5,178 bases of DNA from Gemmatimonadota bacterium (GTDB taxonomy: Bacteria; Gemmatimonadota; Gemmatimonadetes; Palauibacterales; Palauibacteraceae): NCBI GenBank assembly GCA_023554435.1, contig JAMJQV010000334.1:1-5178 (forward strand), given 5' to 3'. Position numbers and translations under genes: made by a program. Positions 1 to 5,178 of the stretch are shown here, piece after piece. Positions within the stretch are counted from its first letter, which is position 1; each line of letters starts with the position of its first letter. The notes under the pieces are model-generated. The model saw only the letters and a program-made list of their open reading frames with translations, made no database searches and was not told the origin of the DNA.

Positions 1-2822
1 GCCGTGAGGTCGAGGTTCCGGCCGGCACCACGATCTGGGACGCGGCGCGAGCTGCCGGGGTCGAGATCCCGGTCCTGTGTCACGATCCGAGGCTGCCGCC
101 GGTGGGCGTGTGCCGGGTCTGCCTGGTCGACGTGGGCGAGAAAAAGCTGGCGGCGTCGTGCGTGCGCGAAGCCTCAGACGGAATGGCCGTCACCACCCGC
201 AACGAGAAGATCGACGCCTGCCGGAAGGGTCTCGCGGAGCTTCTTCTCTCGGACTACCCGACAGATGCCGAGTCGGGCTCCAAGACGCAGAGCGACGAGC
301 TGTTGGCCCTCGCGGCGGAGTACGGCGTGGCGTGGCCGGCGGCCTCCGAGAACGGCGATCGCACCGCGGCGGTAGCCGGTATTCCATCCGGGAACGGCCG
401 CCCCATCGACCCGTCGTCGCCGGTGATCCGGGTGGACCATCAGTCGTGCATTCTGTGCGATCGGTGCATCCGGGCCTGTGACGACGTGCAGGTGAACGCG
501 GTGATCGGCCGGACCGGCAAGGGCTACGAGACCCGCATCGGATTCGATCTCGACGATCCGATGGGCGTCTCGACGTGCGTGTCCTGCGGGGAGTGCGAAA
601 AGGTATGCCCCACGGGCGCCCTGTCGCTGGTACAGCTGGTCGACAACCTGATGACGCAGGCGCCCAGGCCGCGCTCGGATCTCAAGCAGGTCGACTCGGT
701 GTGTCCATACTGCGGGGTCGGCTGCGCGATCCAGTACCACGTGGACGAGGAATCCAACCGGGTCGTGTACGCCGACGGTCGCGCCAGCCCGGTGAACGAC
801 GAGCGCCTGTGCGTGAAGGGGCGATACGGGTACGACTACGCCCACCACGCCCAGCGCCTGACCGTCCCGTTGATCCGGCGCGACGACTCGTATCCCAAGG
901 GCCCGCTGTCACCCGAAGTGGGCGAGTCGGATCACAAGAAGCGTCGCCGGCCCGGCGGCCTGGTGGACTACGAGCATGTCCTGCCCCACTTCCGCGAGGC
1001 CACCTGGGAGGAAGCGCTGGAGCTGGCCGGTCGCCGCCTGCGCGAGATCAAGGAGGAGCACGGTTCCTCGGCCATGGCGGGCTTCGGCAGCGCCAAGTGC
1101 AGCAACGAGGAAGCGTACCTCTTCCAGAAGATGATCCGGGCCGGCTTCGGGACGAACAACATCGATCACTGCACGCGGCTGTGTCACGCCTCATCGGTGG
1201 CAGCCCTTCTGGAGGGAATCGGCTCGGGCGCGGTGACGAACGTGTTCGGCGACGTGGGAAACGCCGAGGTCGCCCTGATCACGGGTTCCAACACCACCGC
1301 CAACCATCCGGTCGCCGCCACGTTCATGAAGCAGGCGGCCAGGGAAGGAAAGACGAAGATCATCGTGGTCGAGCCACGACGCATCGACATGGCCGACCAC
1401 GCCGAGATGTTCCTGCAGATCCGGTCAGGAACGGACGTCGCGTTCTACAACGCCGTCATGCACGTGCTGATCGAGGAAGACCTGGTCGATCACGAGTTCA
1501 TCCGGACGCGCACCCGCGACTTCGAAGACCTGAAGGCGCTGGTGGACAAGTACGACCCGGAGGTGGCATCAGAGATCTGCGGAGTCCCTGCCGACGACAT
1601 TCGCCGTGCGGCCCGCCTGCTCGGCACGGCAAAGACCGCCATGGTGTTCTGGGGCATGGGCATATCCCAGAGCGTGCACGGAACGGACAACGCCCGCTGT
1701 CTCATCGCCTTGATGATGATGACCGGCAACGTCGGAAAGCCGGGTACGGGCCTGCATCCCCTGCGCGGGCAGAACAACGTGCAGGGCGCCTCGGACGCCG
1801 GCCTCATCCCGATCGTGTATCCGGACTACCAGAGCGTGAAGGATCCCGAGGTGCGGGCGAAGTTCGAGGCCGCCTGGGGCGTGGATCTCGATCCGAACCC
1901 GGGCCTCACCGTGGTCGAGATCATGGGGCAGGCCCTCGCCGGCGACATCAAGGGCATGTACATGATGGGCGAGAATCCCTTCCTGTCCGACCCCAACGTG
2001 AACAAGGTCCGGAAGGCTTTGGCCAACCTCGACTTCCTGGTGGTGCAGGACATCTTCCTCACCGAGACGGCCGAGTTCGCCGATGTGATTCTCCCGGCCA
2101 CCACGCATCTGGAGAAGGTCGGCACCTATACCAACTCCGACCGACGCGTGCAGGTGGGTCGCAAGGCACTGCATCCGCCCGGATCGGCGCGCGAGGACTG
2201 GAAGATCGTCTCGGAGCTTTCGACGGCGTTCGGCTATCCGATGCGGTACGACTCGCCGTCGGACGTGTTCGACGAAATGACCTCTCTGGCGCCATCCTAC
2301 GCGGGGCTCACGCACGAGAACCTGGGGCTGACCGGCAAGCTGTGGCCGTGCCCGGACCTCGACTCGGACGGCACCCAGGTCCTTTTCGGCGACTCGTTCC
2401 CGACGCCCGACGGCCGGGGACGCTTCGTTCCGGCCGAGTTCACACCACCGTCCGAGCCGCCGGACGACGAATACCCGTTCATCCTCAACACCGGCCGCCT
2501 GCTGGAGCACTGGCACACGGGCACGATGACGCGGAGATCGAGGGCCCTGCACGCGATCGCGCCGGAGGCGAGGGTGGAGGTTCACCCGGATGATCTCAAG
2601 GCTCTTGGGGTCAAGAAGGGGGGCTGGGTAGACGTGACCTCCCGGCGCGGCTCAATCACGCTGAAGGCGAAGGCCTCGAAGGACCTGCTGCCCGGCAGCG
2701 TGTTCATCCCGTTTCACTTCCGCGAGGCCGCCGCCAACGTACTCACCTACGATGCTCTGGACCCTTACGGGAAGATCCCCGGTTTCAAGTTCTGCGCTGT
2801 GCGGATCACCGCGGCTGACTGA
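1..2822 (+). CDS. fdhF: Formate dehydrogenase, alpha (catalytic) subunit, 5'-partial
   Basis: Catalytic subunit of a Mo/W-bis-molybdopterin formate dehydrogenase (FdhF/FdsA type), which oxidises formate to CO2 and passes electrons along Fe-S clusters, probably in the cytoplasm since no Tat signal is seen. The frame is open to the left edge (first full codon at nt 3), so the true start lies outside; the GTG at 102 is inside the [2Fe-2S] domain and is not the start. Counting from nt 3, 939 residues are present and perhaps about ten are missing. [2Fe-2S] ligands: C26, C37, C40, C53. Two [4Fe-4S] motifs: C149/152/155/159 and C192/195/198/202. Third [4Fe-4S], in the molybdopterin domain: C234/237/241/270. 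Active site: C394-H395 in RLCHASS (codon TGT, so not selenocysteine) and R588 in HPLRGQNNVQG, matching U140, H141 and R333 of E. coli FdhF. The molybdopterin-dinucleotide-binding domain runs from about 824 to the end. The His-Cys3 cluster ligands expected near residues 85-98 are absent. NuoE/NuoF-like subunits may lie upstream (inference). Family certain; exact electron partner unknown. Confidence 0.95.
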   Translation, partial: REVEVPAGTTIWDAARAAGVEIPVLCHDPRLPPVGVCRVCLVDVGEKKLAASCVREASDGMAVTTRNEKIDACRKGLAELLLSDYPTDAESGSKTQSDELLALAAEYGVAWPAASENGDRTAAVAGIPSGNGRPIDPSSPVIRVDHQSCILCDRCIRACDDVQVNAVIGRTGKGYETRIGFDLDDPMGVSTCVSCGECEKVCPTGALSLVQLVDNLMTQAPRPRSDLKQVDSVCPYCGVGCAIQYHVDEESNRVVYADGRASPVNDERLCVKGRYGYDYAHHAQRLTVPLIRRDDSYPKGPLSPEVGESDHKKRRRPGGLVDYEHVLPHFREATWEEALELAGRRLREIKEEHGSSAMAGFGSAKCSNEEAYLFQKMIRAGFGTNNIDHCTRLCHASSVAALLEGIGSGAVTNVFGDVGNAEVALITGSNTTANHPVAATFMKQAAREGKTKIIVVEPRRIDMADHAEMFLQIRSGTDVAFYNAVMHVLIEEDLVDHEFIRTRTRDFEDLKALVDKYDPEVASEICGVPADDIRRAARLLGTAKTAMVFWGMGISQSVHGTDNARCLIALMMMTGNVGKPGTGLHPLRGQNNVQGASDAGLIPIVYPDYQSVKDPEVRAKFEAAWGVDLDPNPGLTVVEIMGQALAGDIKGMYMMGENPFLSDPNVNKVRKALANLDFLVVQDIFLTETAEFADVILPATTHLEKVGTYTNSDRRVQVGRKALHPPGSAREDWKIVSELSTAFGYPMRYDSPSDVFDEMTSLAPSYAGLTHENLGLTGKLWPCPDLDSDGTQVLFGDSFPTPDGRGRFVPAEFTPPSEPPDDEYPFILNTGRLLEHWHTGTMTRRSRALHAIAPEARVEVHPDDLKALGVKKGGWVDVTSRRGSITLKAKASKDLLPGSVFIPFHFREAAANVLTYDALDPYGKIPGFKFCAVRITAAD

Positions 2823-2838
2823 AAACGAGGGGGTTTGT

Positions 2839-2856
2839 GGGTGCATCCGAGCACCC
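2839..2856 (+). terminator. Weak hairpin after the formate dehydrogenase stop
   Basis: A perfect 6-bp GC-rich stem (GGGTGC / GCACCC) with the loop ATCCGA begins 17 nt after the stop codon. No U-tract follows (the next bases are TCTGCGAAAAG), so it is at best a weak intrinsic terminator or a 3'-end stabilising hairpin. Its position is the main support. Confidence 0.3.
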
Positions 2857-2931
2857 TCTGCGAAAAGTGGGAAAGTGGGAATTCCTACCGAGGGTGCCGA
2901 ACGAAGGGGCGCGTTCAGGGCGAAGACGGGA

Positions 2932-2961
2932 TTGACAGGCTCCTGGCGGTTTGCGTAGCCT
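2932..2961 (+). promoter_or_regulatory. Candidate sigma70-type promoter for the secreted repeat protein
   Basis: A perfect -35 box TTGACA (2932-2937) is followed after 18 nt by TAGCCT (2956-2961), which keeps the T, A and final T of the -10 consensus, a form often tolerated in GC-rich genomes. Transcription would start near 2968 and give a leader of nearly 190 nt before the start codon at 3155. The -10 match is partial, so this is a prediction. Confidence 0.45.
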
Positions 2962-3014
2962 CGATAGCGCTCCCCACGGGCGGTGGAGGGCGGCATGTAC
3001 TTTCTTTTCGAGTC

Positions 3015-3131
3015 GCCGGTGCTCCGAGGCGCCGGCTCTCAATCGCACTACAGGTTGTTCCGGGCGTCGGCGATTACCGACGCCTCAATACTGCTGGCGC
3101 TGCCGTGACCACTCGGGTCGGCGTCGCCGGC
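3015..3131 (+). promoter_or_regulatory. Leader with three consecutive hairpins
   Basis: Three stem-loops fit between the candidate promoter and the Shine-Dalgarno. The first, 3015-3022 with 3029-3036, is 8 bp including one G-U. The second, 3063-3070 with 3077-3084, is a perfect 8 bp (GGCGTCGG / CCGACGCC) around CGATTA. The third, 3093-3131, is a longer interrupted stem with arms GCTGGCG / CGCCGGC and inner pairs GCC/GGC and GACC/GGTC. The last ends 11 nt before the Shine-Dalgarno. I recognise no known riboswitch class. GC-rich DNA forms stems easily by chance, so a regulatory role is inference. Confidence 0.35.
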
Positions 3132-3142
3132 GTGTGCCCATC

Positions 3143-3150
3143 AAGGAGGA
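3143..3150 (+). promoter_or_regulatory. Ribosome binding site that fixes the start at 3155
   Basis: AAGGAGGA is close to a perfect anti-16S match. Its AGGAGG core (3144-3149) lies 5 nt before ATG 3155. A second ATG at 3151, out of frame, is only 1 nt from the core and opens a frame of just 28 codons, so 3155 is the better start. The next protein's signal peptide also begins exactly there. Confidence 0.85.
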
Positions 3151-3154
3151 ATGG

Positions 3155-3904
3155 ATGCTACGTCGTTTCGTGATGTTTGCTGTAGCCGCGGCCGTTATCT
3201 GGCCCGGCGCCGTAGTCGCACAGGAGGATATGGCTGAGGAAACTCCGCCGATGCTGATGATCAGCTCCTGGAAGTGCGACTTCGGCGATGTAGGGGCCAT
3301 CGGGGCCGACTGGGAAGCGGGCGGAGTGGCCGCCGCTAACGCCGCGATCGCCGCTGGACACTGGGCGTCCGCGGGTGTCTTCTACCACGACTGGGCTGAC
3401 GAGTGGAACGTCAACTTCTGGGCCGTGGGCGAGAACGAGGCGCACCTGATCGAGGGCCAGGAAGTCAGCAACGCCGCCTACGAGGACGCGAATGGCGAGG
3501 GCCTGGACCTGTGGGACCACTGCAGCGAGCACACGGACGGGTTCTACCAGCTCGCCGAGAGCACAGAGACCGACGCCGAGGTCCCGGGCCCGGCCATGGC
3601 CATGAGTTCCTGGAAGTGCACCGACGTCGGCCAGGTGTGGGAAGATTGGGATTCCTACACGCTCGGCAAGGCGCAGGCCGTGGTGGACGCCGGTCAGTGG
3701 AGCGACGCGGGGATGTTCGTTCACGCCTGGGCCGGTGCGTGGAACGTGAACTTCTACTACATGGGTGAGGACATTCCGGCCATTCTCGAGGGCTGGGACG
3801 CCTTCACTGGCTCCATGGGCGATGACGCCCCGGACATCACCGAGGTCTGCAGCGAGCACAAGGACGGCTTCTACCAGTTCGGCACGACGGCCACGGGCGA
3901 CTGA
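3155..3904 (+). CDS. Secreted protein with two tandem copies of an unrecognised Cys-containing domain
   Basis: A 249-residue protein, function unknown. Residues 1-22 form a Sec signal peptide (MLRR, then a hydrophobic stretch ending AVVA, with cleavage near A22-Q23), so the mature protein is periplasmic or extracellular. It is acidic and rich in Trp. Two homologous units follow, about 33-133 and 147-241. Each has SSWKC (C41; C155), a helix-like segment, HxWAxxWNVNF (H78-F88; H190-F200), a GE..(I/L)xEG segment and CSEHxDGFYQ (C123-Q132; C232-Q241). The two Cys per unit could form a disulphide (inference). The strand-helix-strand-strand-helix order looks like a ferredoxin-like or dimeric alpha-beta-barrel fold, read by eye only. 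The in-frame codons extending upstream to 2951 lack a suitable ribosome site and would bury the signal peptide, so the start is 3155. The gene is separated from the formate dehydrogenase by 332 nt and is convergent with the 4032-4808 gene, so it is probably transcribed alone. Confidence 0.9.
   Translation: MLRRFVMFAVAAAVIWPGAVVAQEDMAEETPPMLMISSWKCDFGDVGAIGADWEAGGVAAANAAIAAGHWASAGVFYHDWADEWNVNFWAVGENEAHLIEGQEVSNAAYEDANGEGLDLWDHCSEHTDGFYQLAESTETDAEVPGPAMAMSSWKCTDVGQVWEDWDSYTLGKAQAVVDAGQWSDAGMFVHAWAGAWNVNFYYMGEDIPAILEGWDAFTGSMGDDAPDITEVCSEHKDGFYQFGTTATGD
3251..3877 (+). repeat. Internal tandem duplication inside the secreted protein gene
   Basis: Two coding units, about 3251-3553 and 3593-3877, encode the homologous domains. 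Conservation at DNA level is patchy but high at the motifs: 3521-3550 and 3848-3877 match at 28 of 30 bases, and TCCTGGAAGTGC occurs in both units. Between the motifs the units differ greatly and vary in length (82 against 77 residues between the paired Cys), so the duplication is old and the motifs are under constraint. Confidence 0.9.
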
Positions 3905-3949
3905 GCCTCTGACCCGGCGTGGCACTGGCCTCGCATTGAGCCCAAACAG

Positions 3950-3978
3950 AAGGGGCGGCCATCGAGGCCGCCCCTTTT
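3950..3978. terminator. Intrinsic terminator between convergent genes
   Basis: A perfect 11-bp stem (AAGGGGCGGCC at 3950-3960, complement at 3966-3976) with the loop ATCGA runs into TTTT (3975-3978) on the plus strand, 46 nt after the stop of the secreted repeat protein. Read on the minus strand, the stem is followed by CTGTTTGG, a poorer U-tract, so it may act in both directions but better for the plus-strand gene. Confidence 0.85.
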
Positions 3979-4031
3979 GCATTCCTGCTGATGGGTGCTG
4001 CCTCCACGGAAAGGCAGCCAGGAAGGTCTGA

Positions 4032-4808
4032 TTACATGTCGCCCGGCACGTACGACATGCTCTCGACGTAACCGGAGCTCTCGTGCTCCATGCGGCGCAC
4101 GATCTCGGACCACTCCGCACCGAGTGCCTCCATCTCATCTCCCGCGTCCGCGGCCTCGACCAGGTCGTCCCACGAAGCGTCGGAATGGAATTCAGCCAGG
4201 CTCGGCACGAAGAACACCCACGTCATGCGCTCGTCGCCGATCCGCGTGCGGTAAGCGCGGGCTCCATAGGGGTAGTTGATCTTCTCGAAGAACGCGACCC
4301 ACTTCTCCGCGTTCTCCATCCACTGCTCCTCCGTCGCTCCGTCCGCGAGCCACTCGTAGTGGACGTGAGCGGCGTTGACGTCATCGAAGCCCTCCGGCCA
4401 GTAGTACAGGGAGGGAATGGACTCGATGATCTCGGTGCTCGAGTGGGCAGGAACCTGCTGTATGGCCTCGAAGAACTCGTCACGAGCGGCCTCCCCGTCC
4501 GTGCCCTCGAAGCTCCGCCACAGCTGCTGAGGATCGTCGAAGTAGGCAAACGCCTCGATCGGATAGTACAGCGTGAAGCCCGTGGAATTGCCCCAGAAGT
4601 GCCATTCGTAATCGCTGACTCCGGCCGCCGTGGCAGCCTCTTTCAGCATCTCGAGCGCCTCGACATAGGCCTCGCGATGTGCGGGCTCCACATCGACCGT
4701 CATGACCATGCCGAGCTCGCCCTGCTCCATGTCCTGCGAGCTGGCCGTCGCAGGCAGCAGGGGCAGCATCAGCGCGGCACATCCCACCGCGGTAAGGACT
4801 TTTCGCAT
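4032..4808 (-). CDS. Secreted protein with two tandem alpha/beta (dimeric alpha-beta-barrel-like) domains
   Basis: A 258-residue protein, function unknown. The N-terminus MRKVLTAVGC followed by a Leu/Ala-rich run to TASSQD is a Sec signal peptide, probably cleaved near residues 23-25. C10 lies too early and in a poor context (AVGC) for a convincing lipobox. The mature part appears to be two related halves, about 33-137 and 145-256. Each has a strand, a long amphipathic helix (EALEMLKEAATAAG; MENAEKWVAFFEKI), two strands (TGFTLYYP; MTWVFFVP), an acidic helical part and a closing motif SSxxxxES (S123-S130; S244 to S250, with SGYVES). This pattern resembles antibiotic-biosynthesis-monooxygenase or NIPSNAP-like domains, but no catalytic residue can be named. 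Start: ATG at 4808 with AGGAG 7 nt upstream. The gene converges on the other secreted duplicated protein and shares the terminator region with it. It lies in the same direction as the hsp20 gene, but 271 nt with a terminator-like hairpin separate them. Confidence 0.88.
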   Translation of the reverse strand: MRKVLTAVGCAALMLPLLPATASSQDMEQGELGMVMTVDVEPAHREAYVEALEMLKEAATAAGVSDYEWHFWGNSTGFTLYYPIEAFAYFDDPQQLWRSFEGTDGEAARDEFFEAIQQVPAHSSTEIIESIPSLYYWPEGFDDVNAAHVHYEWLADGATEEQWMENAEKWVAFFEKINYPYGARAYRTRIGDERMTWVFFVPSLAEFHSDASWDDLVEAADAGDEMEALGAEWSEIVRRMEHESSGYVESMSYVPGDM

Positions 4809-4815
4809 CTCACAT

Positions 4816-4820
4816 CTCCT
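4816..4820 (-). promoter_or_regulatory. Ribosome binding site of the minus-strand secreted protein
   Basis: AGGAG on the minus strand, 7 nt before the ATG at 4808, supports that start. The signal peptide begins at the same codon. Confidence 0.75.
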
Positions 4821-4835
4821 GTTGGGATAGAAGAC

Positions 4836-4854
4836 GACCGCGCATGACGCGGTC
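4836..4854 (-). promoter_or_regulatory. Small perfect hairpin in the leader of the minus-strand secreted protein gene
   Basis: GACCGCG and CGCGGTC form a perfect 7-bp stem around a 5-nt loop, 15 nt upstream of the Shine-Dalgarno. It would lie within the leader RNA if the candidate promoter at 4950-4978 is right. It could equally be an operator-like dyad; nothing in the sequence decides between these. Confidence 0.35.
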
Positions 4855-4894
4855 AGAAAGAACGGTTTGGCGTTGGAGAAACACTCACCCCTGC

Positions 4895-4930
4895 GCGCGG
4901 GGCCCCGGAGGGGGGTCCGGGGGCCCGCGC
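4895..4930. repeat. Long, very GC-rich inverted repeat
   Basis: Arms 4895-4909 and 4916-4930 pair over 15 bp with a single G-G mismatch, around a loop of six G on the plus strand. No U-tract follows in either direction, so it is not a typical terminator. It lies between the candidate promoter and the start of the minus-strand secreted protein, and would be in its leader RNA. It could be a copy of an interspersed palindromic element, but only one copy is present here. Confidence 0.5.
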
Positions 4931-4949
4931 TCCCAGCCTCGGTCGCTCC

Positions 4950-4978
4950 ACCGTAAACAATTCTGCCTGAGATGTGAA
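4950..4978 (-). promoter_or_regulatory. Candidate sigma70-type promoter for the minus-strand secreted protein
   Basis: On the minus strand TTCACA (4973-4978, five of six bases of the -35 consensus) is followed after 17 nt by TACGGT (4950-4955), which keeps the T, A and final T of the -10 box. It lies in the least GC-rich patch of this intergenic region. The implied leader is about 135 nt and includes both inverted repeats described above. A partial match only. Confidence 0.35.
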
Positions 4979-5003
4979 GGCCGGTCCGGGCTCGTGATGC
5001 AAC

Positions 5004-5029
5004 GAGGGGCCGGCTCGCGCCGACCCCTC
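5004..5029 (-). terminator. Hairpin terminator of the hsp20 gene
   Basis: Read as minus-strand RNA, an 11-bp stem with one G-U pair is closed by a GCGA tetraloop of the GNRA class, 50 nt after the hsp20 stop. On the plus strand the same pair becomes a C-A mismatch, so the structure favours the minus-strand transcript. The trailing U-tract is poor (GTTGCATC), so termination efficiency is uncertain. Confidence 0.55.
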
Positions 5030-5079
5030 TCTTTCCGAACGCCCATCCTCACGCGCCCGGCTTCTGCTGACTCCGAAAG

Positions 5080-5178
5080 TTACTCGCCCTTGATGTGGAT
5101 CTTCCGGGCCAGCGCCTCGGCTGCCTTGGGCATCTTCACCGTGAGCACGCCCCTGACGAAGTTGGCGTCCACGTTGTC
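5080..5178 (-). CDS. Hsp20/alpha-crystallin small heat-shock protein, C-terminal fragment
   Basis: Only the last 32 residues and the TAA stop (5080-5082) are in the window; the gene continues beyond the right edge. The fragment carries the end of the alpha-crystallin domain, with the conserved A-x-x-x-x-G-V-L pattern (ANFVRGVLTV) and the following MPK, then the C-terminal IHI that matches the I-x-I motif used for oligomer assembly. Small heat-shock proteins are ATP-independent chaperones that hold unfolding proteins in the cytoplasm. Because it is so short, the subfamily and start cannot be given. Its promoter lies outside the window. Confidence 0.85.
   Translation of the reverse strand, partial: DNVDANFVRGVLTVKMPKAAEALARKIHIKGE

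Noticed and set aside
1182..1184. Possible selenocysteine at the formate dehydrogenase active site
   Set aside because: The codon is TGT (Cys), not TGA, so no selenocysteine insertion is needed.
1569..2585. Minus-strand open frame of 338 codons opposite the formate dehydrogenase gene
   Set aside because: It is antisense to a well-supported gene, has Arg/His/Val-rich composition and no recognisable domain.
575..2593. Long plus-strand open frame of 672 codons inside the formate dehydrogenase gene
   Set aside because: It is an out-of-frame shadow. Its product is low-complexity and rich in Arg, Gly and Pro, as expected in GC-rich DNA, while the overlapping frame encodes a complete set of known motifs.
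2823..3154. Possible small gene in the 332-base gap
   Set aside because: The short frames here lack ribosome sites and coding-like composition; the stretch is better explained as terminator, promoter and leader.
3158..4138. Minus-strand open frame of 326 codons across the secreted repeat protein and the intergenic terminator
   Set aside because: It spans a strong terminator hairpin, overlaps both secreted genes and shows no signal or domain of its own.
4779..4781. Lipoprotein cysteine (C10) in the minus-strand secreted protein
   Set aside because: The preceding residues AVG fit a lipobox poorly and the hydrophobic stretch continues for more than ten residues after the Cys, so a normal signal peptide is more likely.
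4083..4847. Plus-strand open frame of 254 codons opposite the minus-strand secreted protein
   Set aside because: The minus-strand frame has a signal peptide, a ribosome site and internal domain symmetry; the plus-strand frame has none of these.
4899..4923. G-quadruplex from the G-runs in the palindrome
   Set aside because: Only three separate runs of four or more G are present, and the competing 15-bp hairpin would be far more stable.

Overview
The window is GC-rich bacterial DNA (third codon positions are mostly G or C). It holds four genes in two orientations. Two of the predicted proteins are secreted and have Sec-type signal peptides with a Gln near the predicted cleavage site. The overall look fits a Gram-negative lineage such as Gemmatimonadota or Acidobacteriota. 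That placement is only a guess, because the window has no phylogenetic marker gene.

Layout: (1) nt 1-2822, plus strand: most of a molybdenum/tungsten-dependent formate dehydrogenase catalytic (alpha) subunit, cut at its N-terminus by the window edge. It has an N-terminal [2Fe-2S] domain, a 2x[4Fe-4S] ferredoxin domain, a further [4Fe-4S] site and the molybdopterin domains. The active-site residue is Cys, not selenocysteine. The His-Cys3 cluster site that usually follows the [2Fe-2S] domain has lost all four ligands. (2) nt 2823-3154: a 332-base gene-free stretch with a weak hairpin after the stop, a candidate sigma70-type promoter, three successive hairpins and a strong Shine-Dalgarno. (3) nt 3155-3904, plus strand: a secreted 249-residue protein made of two copies of one domain with very conserved motifs; I do not recognise the family. 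(4) nt 3905-4031: a convergent intergenic region with a strong hairpin terminator. (5) nt 4032-4808, minus strand: a secreted 258-residue protein, also apparently two tandem alpha/beta domains that resemble a dimeric alpha-beta-barrel pattern. (6) nt 4809-5079: a 271-base regulatory stretch with a candidate promoter, two hairpins and a GNRA-capped terminator-like hairpin. (7) nt 5080-5178, minus strand: the C-terminal end of an Hsp20 small heat-shock protein, cut by the right edge.

Formate dehydrogenase and Hsp20 are ordinary housekeeping or stress genes. The most unusual part is the convergent pair of secreted, internally duplicated proteins, each preceded by a long leader that can fold into hairpins. 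They may be related in fold, but no function can be assigned from sequence alone. I see no CRISPR array, tRNA, rRNA, insertion sequence or phage signature.
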